Notes: generated by a model not told the origin, from the sequence alone. Numbered from the stretch's first letter, positions 1 through 8,013 are shown. The stretch is 33,782 nucleotides of DNA from Akkermansia muciniphila (GCA_945888515.1 CAMDAD010000031.1:1-33782), one strand, 5' to 3'. Made by a program: numbers and translations.

Positions 1-144
1 GTTTGGTTTTGCAGGCATAGAAATTGCAAAGAAACGCAGAAAATTACTGGTTTTGAGCATCTGATGGAGCGAGCAATGAAACATGACTTTCCGCGCGAAT
101 ATGCTTTCCATAGTAGTCTTATTTCGCTAGAAGAATACTCATGA
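1..144 (+). CDS. C-terminal end of an unidentified gene (partial)
   Basis: Frame 1 is open from the window edge to a TGA at 142-144, giving the last 47 residues of a protein that begins outside the window. The end reads HSSLISLEEYS. I do not recognise a family. The stop overlaps the ATG of the following RHS-tip gene as ATGA, which is the usual sign of translational coupling and is the main reason to take this short open frame seriously. The base composition is AT-rich like the next two genes and unlike the rest of the window. Forty-seven codons without a stop in AT-rich DNA could still be chance, so confidence is low. Confidence 0.35.
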   Translation, partial: VWFCRHRNCKETQKITGFEHLMERAMKHDFPREYAFHSSLISLEEYS

Positions 145-917
145 ATCAGTGGAGCGCGCCAACTGCACGAGACAGGCATATTTCCTCTCGGACGCGTGCT
201 CGCACCCATACTGGTGAACAACCAGCGCATCGCAGGCACCCCTCAAATACCCAAAAATCATCGAGAAAACATGCTTTTGGGGGTGTAATACCTTACTACG
301 GATACCGTTACTATGACCCTCTAACAGGCCGCTGGCCCTCCCGCGATCCGATTGGACCGAATTTTTTCACCAGTGAAGTCAATGTATACTCTTTCATCTT
401 AAACATGACAGGAAATGCCATAGACTTCCTCGGCCTCACAATAATCACTGGCACAAGAGATTTGGGTGGAAATTGCCTAGGGGGTGCGCTGATGAATGCA
501 TCAAATTACCATATGCAACCAAATCACACCCAAAACCCAAAAGATTCTTTCAAGGATGCTCTGGAAAAAGCTTTTCAACTTAAGTGCAAAGAAGTCGCAA
601 AAGCCGATGATTGCATGTGCAAGTGTAAAGAAGAGAAAATTTTAATAACCACATACAAAAACGACGATCCAAAAAACAAGGGTAAGAATCCTTTTACTGA
701 TCCGAAATTCGAATGGGGCAAACGTGACCCAAAAGACCCTAATATTCTACTTAGCGATATTCATGCAATTCGTGCCGATACGGGTTGTGGTAAAGATTAT
801 AAGCAGATTCCTCATGCACAAGATCCACTTCCAGGCCAACAGGGTTTCAATAAAAATATAAATTGGAAATTGTTTGATGGCAAACCGCTACTGTGCTGTT
901 GCTACGAAAAAAAATAA
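141..917 (+). CDS. Orphan RHS-repeat core tip with variable C-terminal domain
   Basis: The 258-residue product carries the RHS-repeat-associated core signature at about residues 52-98 (YYGYRYYDPLTGRW, then SRDPIG and NVYSF, ending at FLGL). In full-length RHS/YD-repeat proteins this core closes the repeat shell and is followed by a polymorphic C-terminal domain, often a toxin. Here the hundreds of YD-repeat residues expected before the core are absent: the first 50 residues are basic, low in complexity and not RHS-like, and the frame is closed upstream at 18-20. The roughly 160-residue tail is Cys- and Lys-rich (CMCKCKEEK; it ends in CCCYEKK) and contains DIHAIRAD, which loosely resembles a D-x-H-x-x-R tail seen on other RHS proteins. 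The start overlaps the preceding stop (ATGA) and the stop overlaps the next start (TAATG). It is most likely a displaced RHS tip cassette; the tail's activity is unknown. Confidence 0.7.
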   Translation: MNQWSAPTARDRHISSRTRARTHTGEQPAHRRHPSNTQKSSRKHAFGGVIPYYGYRYYDPLTGRWPSRDPIGPNFFTSEVNVYSFILNMTGNAIDFLGLTIITGTRDLGGNCLGGALMNASNYHMQPNHTQNPKDSFKDALEKAFQLKCKEVAKADDCMCKCKEEKILITTYKNDDPKNKGKNPFTDPKFEWGKRDPKDPNILLSDIHAIRADTGCGKDYKQIPHAQDPLPGQQGFNKNINWKLFDGKPLLCCCYEKK

Positions 918-1282
918 TGCACAACCAAATGAACACTTTTTATTATTCTGTAATATTAACTTTTGCTAGTCACCTCTGTGGTTGCTGTAATAAAATAAAT
1001 GATAAAACTGTAACGGTTGAATATGCTGATAGAGGACTATATTATTCTTCAAATGGAATACAATCATCAAATATTAGCGATTTAATCGGAGGGCTACACA
1101 AACCTAACTCCGTGAATGTTGTTATCAATACTAAATTAACTAGTGAGAGCATTATGAAAATTAGAGAGGAAATTAATTCATTAGGTATAACTGAAGTTAA
1201 GATTTCATGTAATGCTTCTAGTTTTCGTTTTGATTCGGTGGGTGGAGATGAGGCAATAACAAGGTCGGATATGTTGCAATAA
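917..1282 (+). CDS. Small predicted lipoprotein, candidate RHS-tail partner
   Basis: A 121-residue product if translation starts at the ATG at 917-919, which overlaps the RHS-tip stop (TAATG); an in-frame upstream start at 893 would give 129 residues. The N-terminus has a hydrophobic segment followed by SHLCGCC, in which LCGC is a passable lipobox, so the protein is probably exported and perhaps membrane-anchored. The C-terminal half (VNVVINTKLT, then REEINSLGITEVKIS) resembles the beta-strand/helix pattern of the ExbD/TolR periplasmic domain, where a short V-x-I strand precedes a helix and a 'lG..kv.i' strand. That likeness is by eye only. DNA is strongly AT-rich. Position directly behind an RHS tail, coupling and small size fit an immunity protein, but no function is shown. 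Confidence 0.55.
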   Translation: MHNQMNTFYYSVILTFASHLCGCCNKINDKTVTVEYADRGLYYSSNGIQSSNISDLIGGLHKPNSVNVVINTKLTSESIMKIREEINSLGITEVKISCNASSFRFDSVGGDEAITRSDMLQ

Positions 1283-1590
1283 TTGGTGGTATGGACCGAG
1301 GACATAGATAACACATAAAATTTCCGACATATTCTCTGGGGTTCTCTGGGGTCAGTGAAAGCGCCGGGATAAACCGGCTTGGAATAGAGAATGAAAGTAA
1401 GCGTAAATGAGGTCAGTCCTTGGAAACGAGTATTTTTTATTCCTGTTAGACACGAATTGTCGGTCGTGTGAATACTTTGGCTGCGATCTCTGGAGGCCGG
1501 GCTTGGTAACATTTTGATTTTCTGTCGACTAATATTTTCGGGAACAATGTCTGATTTTGCCATTTTTTCACACAGAGGCAGGAGCGCCAT
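1283..1590. other. Non-coding flank between RHS island and palindromic repeats
   Basis: No credible gene in either strand. The stretch contains a tandem copy of ttctctgggg around 1334-1353 and a small inverted repeat acacga/tcgtgt (1450-1455, 1464-1469). The composition shifts from AT-rich to the GC-rich background. It probably marks the boundary of the inserted RHS segment, but no attachment site or transposon end could be recognised. Confidence 0.4.
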
Positions 1591-1608
1591 GCCCCGCTGT
1601 GGCGGGGC
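1591..1608. repeat. GC-rich hairpin followed by T-run
   Basis: Perfect 7-bp stem gccccgc/gcggggc (1591-1597 and 1602-1608) with a 4-base loop. A run of seven T begins about ten bases later (1618-1624). The gap between stem and T-run is longer than in a standard intrinsic terminator, so it may be a poor terminator for the RHS-side genes or simply the first palindrome of the repeat cluster. Confidence 0.45.
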
Positions 1609-1654
1609 GGCGGGAGGTTTTTTTAGGGGATTTCGCAACACCATGTTCTCCCCT

Positions 1655-1712
1655 ACGGCAACGCCGTCTCCTCCTACAGCCCAGGGTTGGACGCGCTGCG
1701 GCCTACCCTGGG
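1655..1712 (+). repeat. 58-bp palindromic repeat, copy A
   Basis: The unit has two stems: acggc-aac-gccgt (1655-1667) and, after a cctacag spacer, cccagggt/accctggg (1680-1687 and 1705-1712) around a loop containing acgcgctgcgg. The reverse complement of 1832-1889 has the same order: the same 13-bp first palindrome, a nearly identical spacer ending gacag, and a diverged second stem. Compensating changes (cccaggg/ccctggg versus cccaag/cttggg) keep the stem paired, suggesting selection on structure or ongoing spread of a REP-like element. Confidence 0.75.
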
Positions 1713-1831
1713 GATCTCGCGCCAAAAACATTCTTCAACCTTGCAAAGGTTGCCTCATGGGGTTCACTCATCAATACCCATTCGTAGTAGGCAACCCGCT
1801 TCGGGGTTGGAAAATGTCTTCGATGAAATGA

Positions 1832-1889
1832 CCCAAGCTAGCTCGCTTCGCGTGCAACCTTGGGCTGTCATAGGAAACGGCGTTGCCGT
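1832..1889 (-). repeat. 58-bp palindromic repeat, copy B (inverted)
   Basis: Inverted relative of the element at 1655-1712. It contains the stem cccaag/cttggg (1832-1837, 1859-1864) and the palindrome acggc-gtt-gccgt (1877-1889). Together the two copies form a large inverted repeat of about 235 bp with a further small hairpin, caaccc/gggttg (1792-1797, 1804-1809), between them. Short open frames that cross this region are products of the repeat and not genes. Confidence 0.75.
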
Positions 1890-1932
1890 AAATTTTTGAA
1901 GTCAGTTGCGCTGGTTCATGCCGAACGATGAA

Positions 1933-2018
1933 GCGTCCTGTGAGGACGCGGATGGTGGGAGGTGGCTGAGTTACCCACGGTTGCACCGTGGGCTGGTATG
2001 CGTTGTCCTGTTAGGACA
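1933..2018. repeat. Cluster of three short palindromes
   Basis: Three hairpins follow the inverted pair: gcgtcc/ggacgc (1933-1938, 1944-1949), cccacgg/ccgtggg (1974-1980, 1986-1992) and tgtcct/aggaca (2004-2009, 2013-2018). The first and third share the core gtcctg-t-aggac, so they are probably copies of one small element. With the elements at 1591-1889 they make a mosaic typical of dispersed repeats next to accessory DNA. The next 120 bases, up to the end of the polyphosphate kinase gene, show nothing further. Confidence 0.6.
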
Positions 2019-2141
2019 GAGAGGTTTCCATGAATGAGGTTTCTTAGGGGTTATTGCACGCTCATGCTTCACTCGGGGCAAAAAAAGCTTGTCTCAGATT
2101 CTTACAGTCCGCGCTCGGTTTGCTCTACCGTTTCTATCACA

Positions 2142-4280
2142 TCAAGCACTGGGTGTGTGCGGTTCGAAGGTGAGAGAGCGCTCGTGTTCGCGGGCCTTGG
2201 CGAGGCGTTTAGCTTCGCGGAAAAAGTGCAACTGCGCGCGGAAAGGCTTCTCTCCCTTAGCAGGGGCGATCGGCGTGGACAGTCCAGTGAGCAGGATGAG
2301 ATGCGCGTTGCTGTTATCAGCAAAGCAGTTTTTAAGAATACCGATGAGACGGCGCTTAAGCACGACGTCCTCGATGGGAATCATCAGCTCGATGCGACGA
2401 TCGAGATTGCGCGACATCCAATCGGCCGAGGCGATGAAGACGGCGTTTTGACCGCCTTGATGGAAAGCGAAAATGCGGGCGTGTTCGAGGTAGCGGTCGA
2501 TGAGCGATACCACGCGGATGTTTTTCGAAAATTTCTTGTCGTTTGGCTTGAGGCAGCATACCCCGCGGATGTTGAGAGAAATTTGCACGCCGGCTTGGGA
2601 CGCCTTATAGAGCGCCTGAATGATGTCTGGATCCTGCAGTGAATTCACCTTCGCCATGATCCACGCGGGCTCGCCGAGCTTGGCGCGGTCAGCCTCTGAA
2701 GCGATCAACTCTAACAAACGCGGTTTCATTTGTGTGGGTGCAGGGACAAGGTGACGGAAGCGCAGTAGCTTCGATCGCCCCGTGAGAGCGTTGAAAAACA
2801 GAGAGGCGTCGTGCCCATAATCGGGGCGACATGTGAGATAGGAAATATCAGTGTAAAGCTTTGCTGTAGTCTCGTTGTAGTTGCCGGTGCCGAGGTGAAC
2901 GTAGCGCCGCAGTGAGCCCTCTTCACGGCGAACGACGAGGCAGATTTTCGCATGGGTCTTGAGACCTTTCACTCCGTAAACGATGGTAGCACCGGCGTTT
3001 TGCAATTCATCTGCACGCATGAGATTGCGGGCTTCATCAAAGCGAGCCTTGAGCTCCACGAGAACGGTAACCTGCTTGCCATTTTGCGCGGCGAGGATGA
3101 GGGCATCGATGATGCGTGATTTTTTGGCGGTGCGGTAGAGGACTTGTTTGATCGCGAGCACCTGCGGATCGACAGCGGCTTCTTCCAACAGACGTAGTAC
3201 GGGATCGAAGGACTGATACGGGTGGAACAGCAGCAGGTCCTTCTGCGAGATGGCCTCGAACATCGAGGCACCCGGTGCGATGTCCGGCGAATGCTGCGCG
3301 GGCCATTCCTCATCGCGGAGAGTGTGAAAGCCCGGAAGAAAGGCGAGGTCCATCAGGCTGGAGAGCCCCACCGGTCCGCGCGGGATGGTGTAAATTTCCT
3401 GACGCCCGGCTCCCGTGGCACTGCGGATGATGGCGATCAGTTCGCGCGGGCAAGAGATCGGGATCTCGACACGCACGGTATCGGCAAAGCGCCGCGCGGT
3501 CAGGACCTCTTCCATTTCATCGGCGAGGTCGTTAGTGTTGTCCTCGTCCACGGTGATGTCGCCATTGCGCGTGAGGCGGAACACACCTGTGGAAGTGACC
3601 GTTTCACCGGGGAACAGCGAGGAGGCATGCAACGCCACAAGGTCTTCTAACAAAATGAAAGTATTCGGGTTATTGGTCAGCCCGATGCGTCGACCTAACG
3701 ATTCCGGCAAGGGAATGAACGCATAGCGTTTTTCGTGAGTGTCTGGATTCTGAATTCGACAAGCCAGAATAGGCGTGAGTGCGGGCAGAGTCGGCGGAGC
3801 CTCGCCGGGATCGTAGGAGAGAGGCGTCAACACCGGCATGATGGCGTGCTCATAGGTCGCGCGCAGGGAGTTTTTCTGCGATTCGTTCAGTCGTGCGGGA
3901 TCGAGGAAATGGATGTCCTGTTTTGCCAGAAGCGGTAACAACACACCATGCAGCAAATGGTATTGATCATCCACGAACTGCAGCACGCGCTTGCGCAACA
4001 CTTCGAGTTGTTTCGTGGGAGTGAGACCGCTGGCATCGGGGGTCTTGCGACCTGCCCGCTGCAGTAAAATCAATCCGCCGATGCGCACTTGGAAAAACTC
4101 ATCGAGATTCGATGCCGTGATGGCAAGAAATTTCACCCGCTCCAGCAAGGGCACATCACTGCGCTGCGCCTGATGGAGCACTCGTTGATTGAACTCGATC
4201 CACGACAGTTCACGATTGAGAAAAGGGGTGACCATACGCGCAGAAAATAGTGGCAAATCCGCACTTTGCCAAGCATACAT
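2142..4280 (-). CDS. ppk1: Polyphosphate kinase 1
   Basis: PPK1 makes inorganic polyphosphate from the gamma-phosphate of ATP, reversibly, through a phosphohistidine intermediate. The 712-residue length is normal for the family. The N-terminal family signature NRELSWIEFNQRVL and ITASNLDEFFQVR are present, as are the catalytic-domain motifs KTHAKI with the presumed autophosphorylated His at residue 443 and LEHARIFAFHQGG with a conserved His at 600. These correspond in spacing to His435 and His592 of the E. coli enzyme. An internal ATG at 4233-4235 (residue 16) would place ELSW at residue 9, closer to the family's usual start; neither start has a clear ribosome-binding site. The gene stands alone, divergent from nagA, with no adjacent exopolyphosphatase or pho gene in view. 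A cytoplasmic or membrane-associated enzyme is expected. Confidence 0.95.
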   Translation of the reverse strand: MYAWQSADLPLFSARMVTPFLNRELSWIEFNQRVLHQAQRSDVPLLERVKFLAITASNLDEFFQVRIGGLILLQRAGRKTPDASGLTPTKQLEVLRKRVLQFVDDQYHLLHGVLLPLLAKQDIHFLDPARLNESQKNSLRATYEHAIMPVLTPLSYDPGEAPPTLPALTPILACRIQNPDTHEKRYAFIPLPESLGRRIGLTNNPNTFILLEDLVALHASSLFPGETVTSTGVFRLTRNGDITVDEDNTNDLADEMEEVLTARRFADTVRVEIPISCPRELIAIIRSATGAGRQEIYTIPRGPVGLSSLMDLAFLPGFHTLRDEEWPAQHSPDIAPGASMFEAISQKDLLLFHPYQSFDPVLRLLEEAAVDPQVLAIKQVLYRTAKKSRIIDALILAAQNGKQVTVLVELKARFDEARNLMRADELQNAGATIVYGVKGLKTHAKICLVVRREEGSLRRYVHLGTGNYNETTAKLYTDISYLTCRPDYGHDASLFFNALTGRSKLLRFRHLVPAPTQMKPRLLELIASEADRAKLGEPAWIMAKVNSLQDPDIIQALYKASQAGVQISLNIRGVCCLKPNDKKFSKNIRVVSLIDRYLEHARIFAFHQGGQNAVFIASADWMSRNLDRRIELMIPIEDVVLKRRLIGILKNCFADNSNAHLILLTGLSTPIAPAKGEKPFRAQLHFFREAKRLAKAREHERSLTFEPHTPSA

Positions 4281-4334
4281 GAGTTGGAATTCGAAGAATG
4301 ACCGTGATTCTTCTTCTGTGCGCCCACTAAAGGA

Positions 4335-4363
4335 TTCGTATCAGATTTTGCTCTTGCTATTAT
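4335..4363 (+). promoter_or_regulatory. Possible sigma-70-type promoter for nagA
   Basis: A TATTAT -10 (4358-4363) lies 17 bases after ttcgta (4335-4340), a weak -35. Transcription from about 4370 would leave a 27-base leader before the nagA ATG. The 116-bp region between the divergent ppk1 and nagA genes is the only place for their promoters. This is consensus matching by eye. Confidence 0.35.
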
Positions 4364-4396
4364 CTGCTTCTTTTCTTATTACAGAAACTTCAGTTT

Positions 4397-5536
4397 ATGA
4401 AAACCTTCATTCACCATGTCACAATCGTTTCACCGCAGCAGCGTCTTGAAGCGCAATCGATCCTGATCGAGGATGGCATGATTGCGATGATAGGCTCTGA
4501 TACTGTGGCCGCGGATGAAGTGATCGATGGAAGTGGATTGCTGGCGGTGCCGGGATTGTTCGACATCCATTGCCACGGCGCGGATGGCGCGGATGTTTGC
4601 GATAATTCGTTAGAATCGGTGCGTCACATCGCTCGGAAAAAATTGGCCGAGGGCGTGACCACGTGGCTGCCCACCACCCTTACCCAGCCGCGCGAAACAT
4701 TGCGCGAGATCGTCGGCAAAGTAGCGCAGTATCGCACGCAAGAGGATCTCACCCGCTGCCCCGGCCTGCACATCGAGGGGCCATTCATCAACAAGGAAAA
4801 AGCGGGGGCACAGAATCCGGAGTTCGTGCGGTTGCCCGACTGGGAGGAACTGCGTGGCTTGCATGACATCGCGCCAGCGCGGATCGTCTCGCTCGCGCCG
4901 GAAATGCCGGGCGCCGGAGAGTTGATCGCGATGGCGACTAAGGGTGGCATCGTTTGCTCCGCCGCCCACACCTCGGCCACCTATGCGCAGCTGTCTGAGG
5001 GCATCGCCGCGGGTCTGAAACATCTCACGCATTTCGGCAATGCGATGACGCCCCTGCACCATCGCGAGATCGGCGTAGTCGGCGGAGGATTGTATGACCC
5101 ACGCGTGAACATCGAACTGATCTGCGACACCATCCATCTCTGCCCGGACATGCTGCGGCTGATTTTCTCCGTGGTGCCGATCGAGCGACTGATGATGATC
5201 ACCGATAGTGTGGCGGCCTCGTGGATTGGCAATGGCATCATGCAACTCGGCGGTCTGGACGTGGTCATTGAAAATCACGTGGCGCGCCTGAAAGTGGGCG
5301 GTGCTCTCGCCGGCTCGACCTTGCTGGCAAACGAAGGCTTGCGCAACGTGGTGGAAGTCACAGGGCTGCCCATCGAAAAAGTCATCCAAGCAACTTCCTG
5401 GAATCAGGCGCAATCGTTAGGTCTCGCTGGATTCGGAAAAATCGAAGCCGGATATCATGCGGACATCACACTGTTGCGCCAGGATTTTTCGGTGGCACGC
5501 ACCATCGTCGCAGGTGAATCGCGCTTCATCGCCTAA
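4397..5536 (+). CDS. nagA: N-acetylglucosamine-6-phosphate deacetylase
   Basis: The product removes the acetyl group from GlcNAc-6-phosphate, the first cytoplasmic step in recycling amino sugars from peptidoglycan or chitin. It has 379 residues, as expected. Amidohydrolase features are visible: DIHCHG with the metal-site H58-x-H60, HIEGPF with metal-ligand Glu127 followed by a KAGAQN segment, AHTSATYAQ, HLTHFGNAMTPL, ELICDTIHL, and the catalytic ITDS. The C-terminus ADITLLRQDF is the usual return to the small beta domain. The DIHCHG form retains both histidines. No nagB, PTS or transporter gene is adjacent, so the pathway partner lies elsewhere. The stop is only 3 bases from the convergent dprA stop. 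Confidence 0.9.
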   Translation: MKTFIHHVTIVSPQQRLEAQSILIEDGMIAMIGSDTVAADEVIDGSGLLAVPGLFDIHCHGADGADVCDNSLESVRHIARKKLAEGVTTWLPTTLTQPRETLREIVGKVAQYRTQEDLTRCPGLHIEGPFINKEKAGAQNPEFVRLPDWEELRGLHDIAPARIVSLAPEMPGAGELIAMATKGGIVCSAAHTSATYAQLSEGIAAGLKHLTHFGNAMTPLHHREIGVVGGGLYDPRVNIELICDTIHLCPDMLRLIFSVVPIERLMMITDSVAASWIGNGIMQLGGLDVVIENHVARLKVGGALAGSTLLANEGLRNVVEVTGLPIEKVIQATSWNQAQSLGLAGFGKIEAGYHADITLLRQDFSVARTIVAGESRFIA

Positions 5537-5539
5537 TTC

Positions 5540-6643
5540 TCAGCGCCTGCAAAAACGAAAGCCCGGCAAGGCTTTCACTAGTCGCCGCATTTCCAGTTTC
5601 AGCAGTGTAGCGGTGACTGTTGCGGGTGGTAAACCCGTCTGGCTAATGATTCGGTCCACGCTCATTTCTTCGCTGCTGAGCACATGATAGACGGCAGCTT
5701 CATCTCCTCCGAGCAATGGCATTTCCTGCTGCGATTCTTCTACTATATTCATAGTACTTTTACCGAAGGAAAAGACGCCGAGGTCATCGATGATATGCGC
5801 GGGATCGGCAACCAGCGTAGCTCCATCGCGGATGAGTTGGTGACAACCGGCGGAGGTCGGCTTGTCGATGGGCCCAGGAATGGCATACACGGATTTACCG
5901 TATTCGCTGGCGAGATTCGCGGTAATCATCGCACCAGACCACGCGGGACACTCGGTCACCAATAGCGCCCGGCACCAGGCCGCGACGATGCGATTGCGCT
6001 GGGGAAACGTCTGCTTGTCCGGCTCGGTGTGGAGCGGAAACTCGGAAACAATCGCACCGTGACCGGTGGCGATTTTTTCAGCGAGCGCCATGTTTTCCGG
6101 AGGATAGATTTTAGCCAATCCCGAGCCGATCACCGCGATGGTCCGACCTCCCGCCGCGACGGCAGCCTCATGCGCTGTGGTATCAATGCCGCGTGCGAGG
6201 CCTGAAATGATCGTGTAGCCGGCGTGGGCGAGTTGATAAGAGAATTTTTTCGTCGCCTGCGTGCCATACATCGTGCTGCGCCGTGAGCCGACGACAGCGA
6301 TGGAATGCTTGTCGCGCTCCTCTAGCTGGCCCCAGACATACAAGACATTCGGCGCATCGTACACCTCGCGCAGCGGCGCGGGGTAGCCTTCATCGAACTT
6401 CGAGAGCAGGGTGAGCCCGCGCGATTTCACCTCGGCGAGCTCCTTGCTGACATCGCAGTGATCCTGCCAGCGATGCAAAATGGCCGCAGTTTCCTCCCCG
6501 ATGTTGTTGATACGACGCAGCACATCGATGGGCGCGCCCAGGACGGCGGAAGGAGAGGAAAAATGATCGAGTAATTTCTGCACGCGCACCGGGCCGATGC
6601 GTGGCAACAAGTTGAGGGCGACGAGAGCTTCGGTGTCAGTCAT
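5540..6643 (-). CDS. dprA: DNA-processing protein DprA
   Basis: DprA binds incoming single-stranded DNA in natural transformation and loads RecA. The start chosen is the ATG at 6641-6643, which overlaps the upstream gene's stop as ATGA and gives 367 residues; open sequence continues upstream but would lie wholly inside the neighbour. Visible parts: an N-terminal helix-hairpin-helix-like segment (LLPRIGPVRVQKLLDHF), the Rossmann-like core with AVVGSRRSTMYG, SGLARGIDTTAHEAA, GSGLAKIYPPEN, FPQRNRIVA and YAIPGPIDKPTSAG, and a C-terminal winged-helix-like DML1/DprA tail (VDRIISQTGLPPATVTATLLKLE). It is translationally coupled to a DUF2851 gene. Presence of dprA alone does not prove competence. Confidence 0.93.
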   Translation of the reverse strand: MTDTEALVALNLLPRIGPVRVQKLLDHFSSPSAVLGAPIDVLRRINNIGEETAAILHRWQDHCDVSKELAEVKSRGLTLLSKFDEGYPAPLREVYDAPNVLYVWGQLEERDKHSIAVVGSRRSTMYGTQATKKFSYQLAHAGYTIISGLARGIDTTAHEAAVAAGGRTIAVIGSGLAKIYPPENMALAEKIATGHGAIVSEFPLHTEPDKQTFPQRNRIVAAWCRALLVTECPAWSGAMITANLASEYGKSVYAIPGPIDKPTSAGCHQLIRDGATLVADPAHIIDDLGVFSFGKSTMNIVEESQQEMPLLGGDEAAVYHVLSSEEMSVDRIISQTGLPPATVTATLLKLEMRRLVKALPGFRFCRR

Positions 6644-8013
6644 GGTTGCCATTGAGAGAGTTGTTCCGGGAAAGGACAGTGCGCGCAATCGCTGGTATCT
6701 TCCAGACAAAAATCCCGATAGACCTGCAACAGCGCCTGCTGGTGCGCGAGCGATTTCTGCCACGGCTTCGCCAGCACTTCGCTGCCAAACAAACGAATGC
6801 CGGCACGACGCACGGATTCATTGCAGCTCAGGGCGCGGATGGCAGCATACGTTCCATAATCAAAATGCGTGTCATCCTGCAAGGCGAGCGGCGCAAGATG
6901 ATTGGCGATCCACTCCAGCGCCTGGGTTTTTCCAAACAGAGCGATGCCTTGCTCTGAGAATTTCGATGCGAGCGTGTGGTGGTGATTCCAGAACGGATGT
7001 GTCAGCGCTGCGAGCGCCTCCAGCAGTTTTTTGGAATGAAACGGACGCGCCAATGCCAGAGCGCGAAAAGTCGGCCAATGCCGCGCCAATACCGCGAGTG
7101 CGGCCACGCGACGGTGTGGATGATTCGCCGGGCGATGGCCGTGCATTTTCCATGGAATCTCGCGCGATGACTCAAACTGCGTGCGGTATTTCCACCAAGT
7201 TTCCCACAAGTCGCTGAGATACTCGCGCGTCGCTCCCCTTGCTTGCTCGTGGATCTTCGGATGCAAAAATCCCGCACAGCCGAACAGAATGGCCTCGGTT
7301 CCGTTAGGGATTTCGCGCAGTTTCGTTAGACTCGCTCGCTGAGCAAGTAGCTGCATCGCCAGTGCGTTAGAGCGATAACCAAGCGTCTGCGCCGCTGACT
7401 GAAAGAGAGCGGCATCGCGACCATGGACTTCGGCTGTTTGCAGTAAGCGTCGCGCTTTGGCCTGCGCACGGAATACGGCAGCCTCCTGCAAAAGATGGGC
7501 TATGTGCGCGGCCCCCATGTGTTGGAGCGGAGCCACACAGCGCCCTGCCCGCGCGATGGCCGTTTCACGGCGCGGACGTTGTAAGGCTATCGCAAGCGCT
7601 TCGTCATCGATCACCACTTGCGGGATCAGTTTGTGCTGGTCATTGCGGATGAAATGAGCGCGCCCCTCGCCACGAAAACTCACGTGCAAAACCACATCGC
7701 GATACGCTTGTTTGGTCGCATGTTGGTGATTTTCCCAATCGCTCGCATGGGGATCGAGTTCCAACGTGCCGTGATGTTCCTTGCCATCGATGGCGACCAT
7801 CACATGCTGAAAATCAGGCCCTGCTCCGCGATTCCATTCCCCGAATTGCATCACCCTCACCACCTCGCCCGTCGTGCTAACAAAGTCGCGGCCGAAGGCC
7901 CCAGAAAACCACAGCGCCTGCAATTCCATCTCTGCGGGCAAAACCAGCGGACTACTCTCCGCCACTACGGAGGAGGAACCCCACACTTGCTCTAACAATC
8001 CTTCGTAACGCAC
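6640..8013 (-). CDS. DUF2851 family protein
   Basis: A 457-residue protein matching the DUF2851 pattern: an early W (QALWFSGAF), then FGEWNRGAGPDFQ, GTLELDPHASDW and QAYRDVVLHVSF, followed by a long helical region and a C-terminal Cys cluster (CLEDTSDCAHCPFPEQL) that could bind metal. The N-terminal half has conserved Asn, Asp, Glu, His and Trp residues reminiscent of a nuclease-like active site, but the biochemical role of DUF2851 is unknown to me. The start is a GTG at 8011-8013 followed by RYEGLLEQVW, a typical beginning for the family. The stop overlaps the dprA start by ATGA, so the two are co-translated and may share a DNA-related role. Confidence 0.85.
   Translation of the reverse strand: MRYEGLLEQVWGSSSVVAESSPLVLPAEMELQALWFSGAFGRDFVSTTGEVVRVMQFGEWNRGAGPDFQHVMVAIDGKEHHGTLELDPHASDWENHQHATKQAYRDVVLHVSFRGEGRAHFIRNDQHKLIPQVVIDDEALAIALQRPRRETAIARAGRCVAPLQHMGAAHIAHLLQEAAVFRAQAKARRLLQTAEVHGRDAALFQSAAQTLGYRSNALAMQLLAQRASLTKLREIPNGTEAILFGCAGFLHPKIHEQARGATREYLSDLWETWWKYRTQFESSREIPWKMHGHRPANHPHRRVAALAVLARHWPTFRALALARPFHSKKLLEALAALTHPFWNHHHTLASKFSEQGIALFGKTQALEWIANHLAPLALQDDTHFDYGTYAAIRALSCNESVRRAGIRLFGSEVLAKPWQKSLAHQQALLQVYRDFCLEDTSDCAHCPFPEQLSQWQP

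Noticed and set aside
1514-1899. Short open frames across the palindromic region on both strands
   Set aside because: Their sequence is dictated by the inverted repeats and they have no family features; they are better explained as non-coding repeats.
2034-2642. 202-codon plus-strand open frame
   Set aside because: It lies antisense within ppk1, whose minus-strand product has all family motifs. The protein read here has no recognisable domain.
4610-5413. 267-codon minus-strand open frame
   Set aside because: Shadow of nagA; His/Gln/Arg-rich composition is that of antisense reading of a GC-rich gene.
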